This document shows positions 9,738 to 19,325 of a DNA stretch of 37,776 bases, piece by piece. The translations under genes and the position numbers were made by a program. The number at the start of each line of letters is the position of its first letter. The first letter of the stretch is position 1. The stretch is from an uncultured Pelagibacteraceae bacterium. Its GTDB lineage: Bacteria; Pseudomonadota; Alphaproteobacteria; Pelagibacterales; Pelagibacteraceae. The notes under the pieces are model-generated. The model was given only the letters and a program-made list of their open reading frames with translations. It made no database searches and was not told the DNA's origin. The stretch lies in contig CACBWE010000008.1 of the NCBI GenBank assembly GCA_902542855.1, positions 1 through 37,776 on the forward strand, given 5' to 3'.

Positions 9738-11558
9738 ATGTGTGGAATTATTGGAATATCAAGCAACAAATCTGTTTCAGCAAATATAATTAATTCTTTA
9801 AAAAAATTAGAGTACAGAGGATACGACTCAGCTGGTATCGCTACACTTTCAGACGGTGAAATCTATGAGGTAAAATCAGAGGGTAGAGTAGATAATCTAG
9901 AAAGTAATTTTGATTTAAAAAATTTGAAAGGAAATATTGGAATTGGGCATGTAAGATGGGCAACACATGGCATTCCTAATAGCATTAATGCTCATCCACA
10001 TTCCTCTCATAACGTATCAGTAGTTCATAATGGAATTATTGAAAATTCTACAATACTAAAAAAATATTTGATTAACAAAGGGCACAACTTCAAATCTCAG
10101 ACAGACACAGAGGTAATCGTTCATTTAATAACAGAACATTTAAAAACCTCAGAACTGGAGGAAGCTATAACAAAAACATTAAAACAACTCCACGGTAGTT
10201 TTGCACTTGGAATTGTATTCAAGGATATGCCAGATTTAATAGTTGGTGCAAGAAGAGGATCGCCTTTGGCAGTTGGTTATGGTCCAAATGAAAATTATCT
10301 GGGTTCAGACTCTTATGCTTTAAAATCAATGACAAATAAAATCACTTATCTAGAAGATGGAGAATTTTGTGTAATTAAAAAAGATCAAGTTCTTTTTTTT
10401 AATGATGAAGGTAAAAAAGTTAATAAAAAAATATTAGAATTATCATCAGACGAGGCTAGTTATGACAAAGGTGATTTTAAACATTTCATGGCTAAAGAAA
10501 TTGAAGAACAACCTACAACAATCAAAACTGGAATTAAAGAATATATAGATAATGTAAACAATGAGATAAATATTTTTAATTTTCCATGGAAAATGGAAGA
10601 AGTTAAATCAATAACTTTAGTAGGTTGTGGAACTGCATACCATTCTTGTTTGATGGCAAAATATTGGTTTGAAGAACTTACTTCTTTAGATGTTAATATA
10701 GATATAGCCTCAGAATTTAGATATAGAAAAAATAGATTTAAAAGTGACACTTTATATATTTTTGTTTCACAATCTGGAGAAACTGCAGATACATATGCAG
10801 CATTAGATCTTTGTAATAAAAATAATATGAAAACTTGCGCTATTGTAAATGTAATTGAAAGTTCAATAGCTAGAGATTCTAATTTTGTATTACCAATTCA
10901 TTGTGGTCCTGAAATAGGAGTAGCTTCAACAAAAGCATTTTTAGGTCAAATACTTGTTTTGTATATTTTGGCTTTAAAACTAGGATCATTAAGAAATGAA
11001 ATTGAGAAAAAAGAATATCAAGATAAAATTAAAGACCTAAAAGATTTACCAAAATTGATACAAAAAACATTATTGCATGACAATGATATCCAAGCAATAT
11101 CCTCAACATTTAATGAGGCAAAAGGTTCAATGTTCTTGGGTAGAGGTTACTCATACCCAATAGCTTTAGAAGGTGCATTAAAACTTAAAGAACTTTCATA
11201 TATTCATGCAGAAGGATATCCAGCAGGTGAAATGAAACATGGACCACTAGCATTAATTGAAGAGGGTATGCCTGTAGTAGTTTTGGCACCGAGAGATAAT
11301 TATTATAAAAAGACAATTTCAAATATGCAGGAAGTAATAGCAAGAGGAGCAAAAGTATTATTAATAACTAGTAAAAGTAAAGATGAAGTTATCTCAGAAA
11401 ATATTTGGGAGACTATAGAAGTAGAAAATACAAATGATGATTTGCTTCCATTTCTTCTAACTATTCCACTACAAAAACTTGCTTATTACTCTGCTCTTAA
11501 AAAAGGTTATGACATTGATAAGCCAAGAAATTTGGCTAAATCTGTCACTGTTGAATAA
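9738..11558 (+). CDS. glmS: Glutamine--fructose-6-phosphate aminotransferase (isomerizing)
   Basis: 606 residues, full length. Domain 1 is a class II glutamine amidotransferase with the N-terminal nucleophile Cys2 (MCGIIG), GHVRWATHG and TDTEV. Domain 2 has two SIS modules with SQSGETADT and STKAF, and the C terminus ends in KSVTVE as in other GlmS proteins. It makes glucosamine-6-phosphate, committing carbon to peptidoglycan and LPS amino sugars. It is cotranscribed with the GlmU acetyltransferase domain three bases upstream. There is no room for a glmS ribozyme. Confidence 0.97.
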   Translation: MCGIIGISSNKSVSANIINSLKKLEYRGYDSAGIATLSDGEIYEVKSEGRVDNLESNFDLKNLKGNIGIGHVRWATHGIPNSINAHPHSSHNVSVVHNGIIENSTILKKYLINKGHNFKSQTDTEVIVHLITEHLKTSELEEAITKTLKQLHGSFALGIVFKDMPDLIVGARRGSPLAVGYGPNENYLGSDSYALKSMTNKITYLEDGEFCVIKKDQVLFFNDEGKKVNKKILELSSDEASYDKGDFKHFMAKEIEEQPTTIKTGIKEYIDNVNNEINIFNFPWKMEEVKSITLVGCGTAYHSCLMAKYWFEELTSLDVNIDIASEFRYRKNRFKSDTLYIFVSQSGETADTYAALDLCNKNNMKTCAIVNVIESSIARDSNFVLPIHCGPEIGVASTKAFLGQILVLYILALKLGSLRNEIEKKEYQDKIKDLKDLPKLIQKTLLHDNDIQAISSTFNEAKGSMFLGRGYSYPIALEGALKLKELSYIHAEGYPAGEMKHGPLALIEEGMPVVVLAPRDNYYKKTISNMQEVIARGAKVLLITSKSKDEVISENIWETIEVENTNDDLLPFLLTIPLQKLAYYSALKKGYDIDKPRNLAKSVTVE

Positions 11559-11593
11559 ACTTTAAACTCTGCTAAAACACCTCCAGGTTGAAC

Positions 11594-12973
11594 ATGAAAA
11601 ATTGGAAAAAAAATAGTTGGAGAAAATACCCAGTTAAACACATACCAGTTTATCCAGATAAAAAAGAGCTGGATAAGGTTTTAGATAAGATAGGAACATT
11701 TCCTCCTTTAGTCTTTGCAGGAGAAACAAGACATCTTAAAAGTCAGTTAGCTGAGGTTGTAGATGGTAGAGCATTTTTACTTCAAGGTGGAGATTGTGCA
11801 GAAAGTTTTGCAGAATTTAACCCAGATAATATTAGAGATACATTTAAACTTATGTTGCAAATGTCATTAGTTTTGACTTATTCAGCATCTTTACCAGTTG
11901 TTAAAGTTGGAAGAATAGCTGGACAGTTTTCAAAACCAAGAAGTGCTCCAACAGAAATTAAAGATGGTGTAGAACTACCAAGCTACTTAGGTGATAATAT
12001 AAATGCAATGGAATTTACGGAAAAAGCAAGAGTTCCTGATCCTAAAAGATTATTTAAAGCTTACTCACAGTCAGCAGCAACTCTTAATCTTATTAGAGCT
12101 TTCTCCAAAGGAGGTTTTGCAGATTTAAACAAAGTCCACTTATGGAATTTAGATTATATTAAACAAAGCCCACAAGCTAAAAAATTTAAGGATCTTGAGG
12201 ACAAAATTGCTGATGCTATAGCTTTTATGAGAGCATGTGGAATTACCTCAGATTTTAATAATCGATTGTACACAGTTAATTTTTGGACATCACATGAAGC
12301 TTTACTTCTACCTTTCGAGGAATCAATGACTAGAACAGATTCTACCACTGGTGAAAATCATGATACTTCAGCTCATTTTGTTTGGATTGGAGATAGAACC
12401 AGACAATTAGATGGCGGTCATGTTGAATTTTGCAGGGGTATAGAAAATCCAATTGGAATTAAATGTGGACCAACTTTAAAAGCTGATGATTTAATTAATC
12501 TTTGTAATAAAATTAATCCAAAAAATGAAAAAGGTAAAATTACTTTGATATCAAGATTTGGTGCAGATAATGTATCAAAATTTTTACCAAAATTAATTAG
12601 AGCAATAAAAAAAGAGGGATTAAATGTGATTTGGTCGTGTGATCCTTGTCATGGAAACACAATTAAAGCAGCTACAGGTTTCAAAACAAGACCATTCAAT
12701 AGTGTTTTAAAGGAAGTAAAAGAAGTTTTTGCATGCCATCAAAGTGAAGGAAGTTATGCAGGTGGTCTACATATCGAATTAACTGGTCAAGATGTAACTG
12801 AATGTATAGGTGGTGCTCAAAAAATATCAGAAAAAGATTTATCTTCTAGATATCATACTCATTGCGATCCAAGACTTAATGGAAATCAAGCATTAGAGCT
12901 TGCATTTTTGATCTCTGATGAGATTAAAAAGAATAGCTCATATTCAAAAAATGCAGACAGAGCGGCATCTTAA
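11594..12973 (+). CDS. 3-deoxy-7-phosphoheptulonate (DAHP) synthase, class II
   Basis: 459 residues. It condenses PEP and erythrose-4-phosphate in the first step of the shikimate pathway. It belongs to the class II (plant/mycobacterial-type) family: GGDCAESF with metal-binding Cys68, SYLGDNIN, CDPCHGNT and HIELTGQDVTECIGG are all present in order. A TTG at 11588 is in frame, but the AGG at 11585-11587 sits 6 nt before the ATG at 11594, which is the better start. A 35-bp gap separates it from glmS; no terminator is obvious, so read-through is likely. Confidence 0.93.
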   Translation: MKNWKKNSWRKYPVKHIPVYPDKKELDKVLDKIGTFPPLVFAGETRHLKSQLAEVVDGRAFLLQGGDCAESFAEFNPDNIRDTFKLMLQMSLVLTYSASLPVVKVGRIAGQFSKPRSAPTEIKDGVELPSYLGDNINAMEFTEKARVPDPKRLFKAYSQSAATLNLIRAFSKGGFADLNKVHLWNLDYIKQSPQAKKFKDLEDKIADAIAFMRACGITSDFNNRLYTVNFWTSHEALLLPFEESMTRTDSTTGENHDTSAHFVWIGDRTRQLDGGHVEFCRGIENPIGIKCGPTLKADDLINLCNKINPKNEKGKITLISRFGADNVSKFLPKLIRAIKKEGLNVIWSCDPCHGNTIKAATGFKTRPFNSVLKEVKEVFACHQSEGSYAGGLHIELTGQDVTECIGGAQKISEKDLSSRYHTHCDPRLNGNQALELAFLISDEIKKNSSYSKNADRAAS

Positions 12974-13011
12974 TACATTGTAAAATTACAGATAATAAAT
13001 ATTTTTAAAAC

Positions 13012-13749
13012 ATGCGACCTTCTGAAAAAGTAAAATTCATATCTAATTGGATTAAAGATTATGTAAATAATATGCCAACAAAGGCAGAGTCATTAGTAAT
13101 AGGAATTTCTGGAGGAATTGACTCATCAGTATCAAGCACACTTAGTGCAATGACTGGTTTAAAAACGATTGTTTTATCAATGCCAATAAAACAAAAATCT
13201 CATCAACATGATTTGAGTTTAAAACATCAAGATTGGTTAATTAAAAATTTTAAAAATGTTGAAGCCCATACAATTAATTTAGATGAATTATTTTTAGCAT
13301 TTAACGCAAGTTTATCTAAATTTGATAGTGAACATGGTATGGCTAATTCAAGAGCAAGACTTAGAATGACTACTCTTTATCAAGTGGCTGCTGCCAACAA
13401 AGGAATTGTTGTAGGAACAGGAAATAAAGTTGAGGATTTTGGAGTAGGGTTTTATACAAAGTATGGTGATGGAGGCGTAGATATCTCACCAATAGCTGAT
13501 TGTAATAAAACTCAGGTATGGGAATTAGGAAAAGAGCTTGGAATTTTACAAGAGATTATTGATGCACCTCCAACTGATGGATTATGGGATGATGGTAGAA
13601 CTGATGAAGGTCAACTTGGATTAAAATATAATGAATTAGAAGAAGCTATGGAGAATCCAAATTCTCCGAATCGTAATAAATACGAAAATATTAGAAAACA
13701 AAATATGCATAAAATGGAGCCAATTCCTGTATGCATAATTCCAAATTAA
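13012..13749 (+). CDS. nadE: NH3-dependent NAD+ synthetase
   Basis: 245 residues. It amidates deamido-NAD+ to NAD+. The ATP-pyrophosphatase P-loop SGGIDSS is at 33-39, and the GTGNKVEDFGVGFYTKYGDGG and DISPIAD segments are typical of NadE. There is no fused N-terminal glutaminase domain, so ammonia is the expected nitrogen donor. No Shine-Dalgarno is visible; a candidate promoter (TTGTAA at 12978-12983, 16-bp spacer, TATTTT at 13000-13005) would give an almost leaderless message. NAD kinase is encoded later in the window. Confidence 0.92.
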   Translation: MRPSEKVKFISNWIKDYVNNMPTKAESLVIGISGGIDSSVSSTLSAMTGLKTIVLSMPIKQKSHQHDLSLKHQDWLIKNFKNVEAHTINLDELFLAFNASLSKFDSEHGMANSRARLRMTTLYQVAAANKGIVVGTGNKVEDFGVGFYTKYGDGGVDISPIADCNKTQVWELGKELGILQEIIDAPPTDGLWDDGRTDEGQLGLKYNELEEAMENPNSPNRNKYENIRKQNMHKMEPIPVCIIPN

Positions 13750-13753
13750 TCAA

Positions 13754-13771
13754 ATAGATTCACAAATCTAT
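13754..13771 (+). terminator. Small hairpin downstream of nadE
   Basis: ATAGATT and AATCTAT form a perfect 7-bp stem around a CACA loop, 4 bp after the nadE stop and 23 bp before the cysS start. There is no T-run after it and the stem is AT-rich, so it is at best a weak terminator or an RNA end-protecting hairpin. In such AT-rich DNA it may also be chance. Confidence 0.25.
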
Positions 13772-13794
13772 AATTTAAGTATATCTCTTCAAAT

Positions 13795-15150
13795 ATGAGT
13801 TTGGATATTTTTTTAACAAATAATCTTACTAAAAAAAAAGAAAAATTTATTCCTCAGGATAAAAATAATGTGAGAATGTACGTTTGTGGTCCAACAGTTT
13901 ATGATGATCCACACATTGGTAATGCCAGACCATTAGTTATATTTGATATTTTATTTAAAATTTTAAAAAAAGAATATCCAAATGTAACTTATGTGAGAAA
14001 TATAACAGATGTAGATGATAAAATAATTAAATCTGCACAAGAAAATAAAATTACTATTTTAGATCTTACAAAAAAAATTACTCAAAACTTTAACGAAGAT
14101 TGTATTTATCTAAATTGTGAAAAACCAAATCATGAGCCTAAAGCTACCGAGCATATTTCTGAGATGATAGAAATGATCTCTGAATTAATTAAAAAAGGTT
14201 TTGCATACGAAAATATGAAGCATGTTTATTTTGAAGTCAAAAAATTTAAAGATTATGGACAGCTATCAAATAAAAAATTAGATGAATTAGTTGCAGGATC
14301 AAGAATTGAAGTAAGTGATAATAAAAAAAATCCTGAAGATTTTGTTCTATGGAAACCATCACAACCAGAAGAACCATCATGGAGTTCCCCTTGGGGCAAA
14401 GGGAGACCTGGTTGGCATTTAGAATGCTCAGCTATGTCAAAAAAATATTTAGGAAAAGAATTTGATATTCATGGAGGAGGTATTGATTTGCTATTTCCTC
14501 ATCATGAAAATGAAATCGCCCAATCCAGATGTGCAAATGATAGTAAGGTATTTGCAACTTATTGGTTACATAACGCCTTCATCACAATGTCCAATGAAAA
14601 AATGGCAAAATCTCAAGGTAATATTTTAAAAATTAAAGATTTTAGAAATAATAAAAGTGGTCAAGTTTTAAGATTGGCTTTAATGAGCGCACATTACCGA
14701 CAGCCATTAGATTGGAATGATAAGCTTTTAGAGGATTGTGAAAATACAATTAGTAAATGGTACAATGTTTATTCAAACAATGTATCAAATCTAAAAATTT
14801 CATATCACATTCTAAAACCTCTTTTTGATGACCTCAATACACCAGGCTATATTGCCAATTTGCATAAACTTTATGATGAGGCATCAAAAGGGTCTGATGA
14901 AGATAAGAGATTATTTGTATCCGCATGTAATTTTGTTGGATTATTGAATGAAACTAAAGAGGATTGGCTTAAATTTAAGAAAAGCAATGTATCAATTTCT
15001 GAAAATGAAATTTTAATTAAAATTAATAAGAGAAATCAAGCCAGATTAAATAAAAATTATAAGGAAGCTGACAAAATTAGAGATGAGCTTTTAGACAAAG
15101 GTGTTTTAATAGAGGATAAAGATGGTAAAACGATCTGGAAATTTAAATGA
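13795..15150 (+). CDS. cysS: Cysteinyl-tRNA synthetase
   Basis: 451 residues, a class I synthetase. Zinc ligands are visible as Cys31 (YVCGPTVYD), the Cys in WHLECSAMS and His/Glu in FPHHENEIAQS. The HIGH motif is HIGN (40-43) and the KMSKS motif is KMAKS (269-273); the Ser-to-Ala change at the third position removes no catalytic Lys. The C-terminal part is shorter than in E. coli. Its stop overlaps the next gene's ATG as ATGA, so translation is coupled to citramalate synthase. Confidence 0.96.
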   Translation: MSLDIFLTNNLTKKKEKFIPQDKNNVRMYVCGPTVYDDPHIGNARPLVIFDILFKILKKEYPNVTYVRNITDVDDKIIKSAQENKITILDLTKKITQNFNEDCIYLNCEKPNHEPKATEHISEMIEMISELIKKGFAYENMKHVYFEVKKFKDYGQLSNKKLDELVAGSRIEVSDNKKNPEDFVLWKPSQPEEPSWSSPWGKGRPGWHLECSAMSKKYLGKEFDIHGGGIDLLFPHHENEIAQSRCANDSKVFATYWLHNAFITMSNEKMAKSQGNILKIKDFRNNKSGQVLRLALMSAHYRQPLDWNDKLLEDCENTISKWYNVYSNNVSNLKISYHILKPLFDDLNTPGYIANLHKLYDEASKGSDEDKRLFVSACNFVGLLNETKEDWLKFKKSNVSISENEILIKINKRNQARLNKNYKEADKIRDELLDKGVLIEDKDGKTIWKFK

Positions 15151-16748
15151 GTAAAGATCGCTTATATATATTTGATACAACACTACGTGATGGTGCACAA
15201 ACTCAAGGAGTAGACTTTTCACTTGATGATAAAGAAAAAATATCATTCTCTCTTGATACGTTAGGTGTTGATTATATTGAAGGAGGATGGCCTGGAGCAA
15301 ATCCTACAGATACTGAATTTTTTAATAAGGATCATAACTTTAAATCCGCAAAATTAACATCATTTGGTATGACAAAAAAAACTGAACATAGTGCTGATAA
15401 TGATCCAATGCTTTCTTCATTAATAAATTCAAAAAGTTCATCAGTATGTTTGTTTGGTAAATCATGGGATTTTCAAGTTGATGTCGCCCTTGGTATTTCA
15501 AATGATCAAAATCTTTCAAATATTAGTGAAAGTGCAAAACATATAGTAAAATCTGGAAAAGAATTTATGTTTGATGCAGAACATTTCTTTGATGGGTACA
15601 AATCGAATCCCGAATATGCAATTACTTGTTTAAAAGCTGCCTATGATAATGGTGCTAGATGGGTTATTTTATGTGATACAAATGGTGGTACTCTTCCTCA
15701 TGAAGTAGATAAAATTGTTAAAGAAGTTATTAAACATATTCCTGGTAAAAATTTAGGCATTCATGCTCATAATGACACTGAAAATGCAGTAGCTAATAGT
15801 TTAGTTGCAGTTCAAGCAGGAGTAAGACAAGTTCAGGGTACATTAAATGGACTAGGAGAGAGATGTGGAAATGCAAATTTAGTATCACTAATTCCTACGT
15901 TTTTTTTGAAAAAAGATTTTTATGAAAATTATGAGCTAAATATTAAACGTGAAAATTTAAAAAACTTAACTCAATGCTCAAGGTTATTAGATGAATTATT
16001 AAATAGAAAACCAAACAAAAATCTTCCTTATGTTGGAGCTTCAGCTTTTTCTCATAAAGGTGGAATGCATGTTTCAGCTGTTCAAAAAAACCCTAAAACT
16101 TATGAGCATATTAATCCTGAAGAAGTTGGAAATTCTAGAAATATTGTAATTTCAGATCAGTCTGGACAATCAAATATAATGTCAAGATTGAATTTAATAG
16201 GAATTAAAGTTGAAAAAAGTGATCCAAAAATTAAAAAACTTTTAGATGAAGTGAAAGATAGAGAATTTATTGGTTATAGTTATGATGGTGCTGATGCATC
16301 TTTTGAATTATTGGCCCGAAGACTAATGGGTGAGATACCAAGGTATATTTCTATTAATGAATATGATGTTTCAGTAAAAAAAGACAATACAGGAGAAATT
16401 GTTTCATATGCAAAAGCTCAATTAGAGGTAGATGGAAATAAAATTTTGTGTGAAGGACAAGGAAATGGTCCTGTAAATGCATTGGATAATGCTATTAGAA
16501 AGAATGTTAATAAGCTTGCTAAATATTCAGAATATTTAAAAGATTTAAGACTGGTTGATTATAAAGTTAGAATTTTAAATACTGGTACAGAAGCTGTAAC
16601 AAGAGTAAGTATAGAGAGCACAGACTCGAAAGGTGTTAACTGGTTTACTATTGGAGTATCACCAAATATTATTGATGCTTCTTTCAAAGCCCTAGTTGAT
16701 AGTTTAGATTATAAGTTATTCAAGGATAAAGCCCCTGGAAGTTTGTAA
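15147..16748 (+). CDS. cimA: (R)-citramalate synthase
   Basis: 533 residues of the DRE-TIM HMGL-like family. DTTLRDG (10-16, catalytic Arg14) and the metal motif GIHAHND are present. The sequence YIEGGWPGANPTD near the N terminus is the hallmark of the Geobacter/Leptospira-type CimA rather than LeuA. The C-terminal 150 residues fit the LeuA-like allosteric dimer domain. It joins pyruvate and acetyl-CoA to citramalate, giving threonine-independent 2-oxobutyrate for isoleucine. It starts inside the cysS stop (ATGA) and is followed after 2 bp by a DUF1989 gene. Confidence 0.88.
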   Translation: MSKDRLYIFDTTLRDGAQTQGVDFSLDDKEKISFSLDTLGVDYIEGGWPGANPTDTEFFNKDHNFKSAKLTSFGMTKKTEHSADNDPMLSSLINSKSSSVCLFGKSWDFQVDVALGISNDQNLSNISESAKHIVKSGKEFMFDAEHFFDGYKSNPEYAITCLKAAYDNGARWVILCDTNGGTLPHEVDKIVKEVIKHIPGKNLGIHAHNDTENAVANSLVAVQAGVRQVQGTLNGLGERCGNANLVSLIPTFFLKKDFYENYELNIKRENLKNLTQCSRLLDELLNRKPNKNLPYVGASAFSHKGGMHVSAVQKNPKTYEHINPEEVGNSRNIVISDQSGQSNIMSRLNLIGIKVEKSDPKIKKLLDEVKDREFIGYSYDGADASFELLARRLMGEIPRYISINEYDVSVKKDNTGEIVSYAKAQLEVDGNKILCEGQGNGPVNALDNAIRKNVNKLAKYSEYLKDLRLVDYKVRILNTGTEAVTRVSIESTDSKGVNWFTIGVSPNIIDASFKALVDSLDYKLFKDKAPGSL

Positions 16749-16750
16749 GA

Positions 16751-17614
16751 ATGAAAATTAAAAAATTTTCAGAAAAACCATCTGACCTAAAAAGTAGAAT
16801 AGGCGCTAAACCAATAGTTTGTTATCCAAATACCAATATTGAAGAAAAAAATTTAAGTATTTTACATAGTGCTAGAGAACATTTGGTCAAAAAGGACGAA
16901 GTTATAATACCTCCAAGAGATGCAAAAACTTTTGAAGTAAAATTTGGTGAGTTTTTTAGAATCGAAAGCGTGGAAGGGCCTCAGGTAGGAGATTTAAATT
17001 TATTTAATTTAAATAATTTAGAAGAAAAATTTTATTCAGGAAAAACAAGAGCTCTTTATGGTACTCATCTTTCAGTAGGTGATAAAATGTTTAGTAATTT
17101 TCCCTATCTTAGATCTTTAGCAACAATAACTTGGGATACATTAGATTGGTATGATTATGATAAAGATGGAGGATCGGTTCATGATGTAATTGGTACAAGA
17201 TGTGATCCATATACCTCGAAACTTTTAAATGACAACGATTATCATCATTGTTGTCATTCAAATTTAACAAGAGCTTTGGTTAAAGAAAAAAGTTTTCAAT
17301 TAGACGATGCAGAAAAAATAGTTCATGATGTATTAAATGTTTTTATGTTAACTGGATTTACCAATGATACTAAACAATACTTTATGAAAGCAAGTCCTGT
17401 AAGACCTGGTGATTATTTAGAGTTTTTTGCTGAAACAGATTTACTAGGCGTACTTTCTGCTTGTCCAGGTGGTGATTGTGGATCTGAACATTCATCTGAT
17501 GTAGCAAAATGTTATCCTTTAAAAGTTTCCATTTTGAAAGTGGATCCTAAATATTTAAATGATATCAAACCATCAGCTATTTCAAAGTATAATAGGAATC
17601 ATGGCATAGATTAA
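16751..17614 (+). CDS. DUF1989 / urea carboxylase-associated family protein
   Basis: 287 residues. The pattern VGDLNLFNL, then KTRALYGTHLSVGDKMFSN, WDTLDWYDYD, CCHSNLTRAL, NVFMLTGF and LGVLSACPGGDCGSE matches DUF1989, known from proteins beside urea carboxylase and related genes. Conserved His, Asp and Cys residues suggest a metal-binding cupin-like enzyme, but I know of no established reaction that can be transferred safely. No urea or guanidine genes are nearby. It is held between cimA (2 bp) and trmJ (1-bp overlap), so it is expressed with core genes. Confidence 0.75.
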   Translation: MKIKKFSEKPSDLKSRIGAKPIVCYPNTNIEEKNLSILHSAREHLVKKDEVIIPPRDAKTFEVKFGEFFRIESVEGPQVGDLNLFNLNNLEEKFYSGKTRALYGTHLSVGDKMFSNFPYLRSLATITWDTLDWYDYDKDGGSVHDVIGTRCDPYTSKLLNDNDYHHCCHSNLTRALVKEKSFQLDDAEKIVHDVLNVFMLTGFTNDTKQYFMKASPVRPGDYLEFFAETDLLGVLSACPGGDCGSEHSSDVAKCYPLKVSILKVDPKYLNDIKPSAISKYNRNHGID

Positions 17615-18327
17615 TGTCTGTTAACAATATTTCTTTCATTCTACACAAGCCTCAACTCTCAGAAAATATAGGAGCGTGTGCAAGGGGGATGAAAAATTTT
17701 AATTTTAATAAACTTATTGTTATTGATCCTAAACCAATATTTCCAAATGATAAAATTTTAGCAACCTCAGTAGGAGCAAAAAATATAATTAATAAAGCTA
17801 AGAATTTTGAAAGTTTAGAAAAATCTTTAAAAAATATTGATATTGTAATTGCAACATCAGCACGATTTAGAAATAAAAATATTAAACATATTCAGTTAGA
17901 AGATTTAAAAAAACTTAATTATAAGAAAAAAGTGGCTTTTTTATTTGGTTCAGAAGCATCTGGTTTATCAAACAATGAAATAAGCTACTCAAATTATACT
18001 CTTCAAATTCCAACTAATTCTGATTTTAAATCATTAAATCTATCTCACAGCCTTATAATAATAGCACAATATCTATCAAGTATTATTAATTCAAAAGCTT
18101 CATCTTTTAAGAAATCAAATAAAATAAAATCTGCTTCTAAAAAAGAGATAGTTGCTATGGCAAATCTTTGCATAGATAATCTTGAAGAGATTAATTTCTT
18201 TAAATCAAAAGAGAAGAAACCGATAATGCTTGAAAACTTAAGGAATATTTTTTATAGGATGGAATTATCAACCAAAGAAACACGTATTTTATCAGGAGTA
18301 TTTGCACGTTTAGGTAAAAAACGTTGA
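17614..18327 (+). CDS. trmJ: SPOUT-class tRNA/rRNA 2'-O-methyltransferase, TrmJ-like
   Basis: 237 residues. The N-terminal 160 residues are a SpoU-type SPOUT methyltransferase: RPQ-like LHKPQLSENIGACARGMKNF, LFGSEASGLSNNE and IPTNSDFKSLNLSHSL form the knotted SAM site. The C-terminal helical extension fits TrmJ/LasT, which methylates the ribose of tRNA residue 32. The exact target is inferred. Its ATG overlaps the DUF1989 stop by one base, and its own stop abuts the rpsD promoter. Confidence 0.82.
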   Translation: MSVNNISFILHKPQLSENIGACARGMKNFNFNKLIVIDPKPIFPNDKILATSVGAKNIINKAKNFESLEKSLKNIDIVIATSARFRNKNIKHIQLEDLKKLNYKKKVAFLFGSEASGLSNNEISYSNYTLQIPTNSDFKSLNLSHSLIIIAQYLSSIINSKASSFKKSNKIKSASKKEIVAMANLCIDNLEEINFFKSKEKKPIMLENLRNIFYRMELSTKETRILSGVFARLGKKR

Positions 18328-18355
18328 TTGACAAAATGACGAGTAAGTTTATAAA
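18328..18355 (+). promoter_or_regulatory. Strong sigma70-type promoter for rpsD
   Basis: A perfect -35 TTGACA (18328-18333) begins at the base after the trmJ stop, followed by a 16-bp spacer and -10 TATAAA (18350-18355). Transcription should start near 18361-18363, only about 5-7 nt before the rpsD ATG. This leaves no space for a Shine-Dalgarno or an S4-binding leader, so the rpsD mRNA would be near-leaderless. Confidence 0.65.
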
Positions 18356-18367
18356 GCCAACTATTAA

Positions 18368-18985
18368 ATGACAAAAAGATTAAACTCAAAGCATAAAGTA
18401 GACAGAAGATTAAAAGTTAACCTTTGGGGAAGACCTAAAAGCCCTTTTAACACTAGAGCTTATGGACCGGGACAACATGGTCAAACAAAGACATCAAAGC
18501 CATCTGATTATGGAATACAGCTTCAAGCTAAACAAAAATTAAAAGCCTATTATGGTAACATTAACGAGAGACAATTTAGAAATATCTACAAAAAAGCAGC
18601 AATGCTTAAAGGTGATACAGGTGAAAACTTAATTGGCCTTCTTGAGAGAAGATTAGATGCTGTGATCTACAGATCAAAATTTGCAACAACAATATTTTCA
18701 GCTAGACAATTAATCAATCATGGCCATGTAAAAGTAAATGGTAAAAAAGTGAATATCGGAAGCTATTTAGTTAGGGAACAAGATACAATTGAGATAAGAG
18801 ACAAATCTAAACAACTTGCAATAATTGATATTGCTCTTGCAAATAAAGAGAGAGAAACTCCGGAGTATATTCAAATGGATGAAAAAAACAAAAAACTAAA
18901 ATTTGTTAGAATTCCAAAATTTGAAGAAGTTCCATATCCAATTGTTATGGAGCCCAATTTAGTAATCGAATATTACTCAAGATAA
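18368..18985 (+). CDS. rpsD: 30S ribosomal protein S4
   Basis: 205 residues, normal S4 length. The N-terminal R-rich [21 protein letters not shown] segment and the S4 RNA-binding domain ([37 protein letters not shown]) are typical. S4 binds 16S rRNA early in 30S assembly. Here it is a single gene, not in an alpha operon. No ribosome-binding site precedes the ATG. Its TAA is immediately adjacent (0 bp) to the convergent grxD stop. Confidence 0.97.
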   Translation: MTKRLNSKHKVDRRLKVNLWGRPKSPFNTRAYGPGQHGQTKTSKPSDYGIQLQAKQKLKAYYGNINERQFRNIYKKAAMLKGDTGENLIGLLERRLDAVIYRSKFATTIFSARQLINHGHVKVNGKKVNIGSYLVREQDTIEIRDKSKQLAIIDIALANKERETPEYIQMDEKNKKLKFVRIPKFEEVPYPIVMEPNLVIEYYSR

Positions 18986-19324
18986 TTAGCTTTTAGCTTT
19001 AAAACTTATATTTTTACTTTCAAAAAGTTTTGCTAGCTCACCACTCTCGTACATTTCTTTAACAATATCACATCCACCAATAAATTCATTTTTCACATAA
19101 AGTTGAGGTATTGTTGGCCAATCACTAAATACCTTAATACCTTCTCTTAAATTTTGATTTTCTAATACATTTACTCCTTTAAAATTTACTTGAAGAACTT
19201 TTAAAATGTTAGACGTAGCCATTGAAAATCCACATTGCGGAGCGTCAGGTGTGCCTTTCATAAATAAGCAAACCTCGTTTTTTTCAATTTCGTTTTTTAT
19301 TAAATCTTTTATTGGTTGATCCAT
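18986..19324 (-). CDS. grxD: Monothiol glutaredoxin (Grx4/GrxD)
   Basis: 112 residues with the monothiol active site CGFS (31-34), the glutathione-binding WPTIPQLYV and the GGCDI segment. CGFS glutaredoxins carry [2Fe-2S] clusters and pair with BolA proteins in Fe-S trafficking and iron sensing. The bolA gene lies directly upstream with one base between its stop and this ATG. It is the last gene of the long purine operon and ends at the base next to the rpsD stop. Confidence 0.95.
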   Translation of the reverse strand: MDQPIKDLIKNEIEKNEVCLFMKGTPDAPQCGFSMATSNILKVLQVNFKGVNVLENQNLREGIKVFSDWPTIPQLYVKNEFIGGCDIVKEMYESGELAKLFESKNISFKAKS

Positions 19325-19325
19325 T

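Noticed and set aside
10460-10750. Minus-strand frame inside glmS, and similar frames inside nrdA, purL, tuf and rplA
   Set aside because: These are antisense shadows of well-supported genes without ribosome sites or recognisable domains.
16751-17614. Evidence of horizontal transfer of the DUF1989 gene
   Set aside because: Base composition and codon use look like the neighbours and the gene is tightly fitted in the operon; nothing in the sequence marks it as recent.
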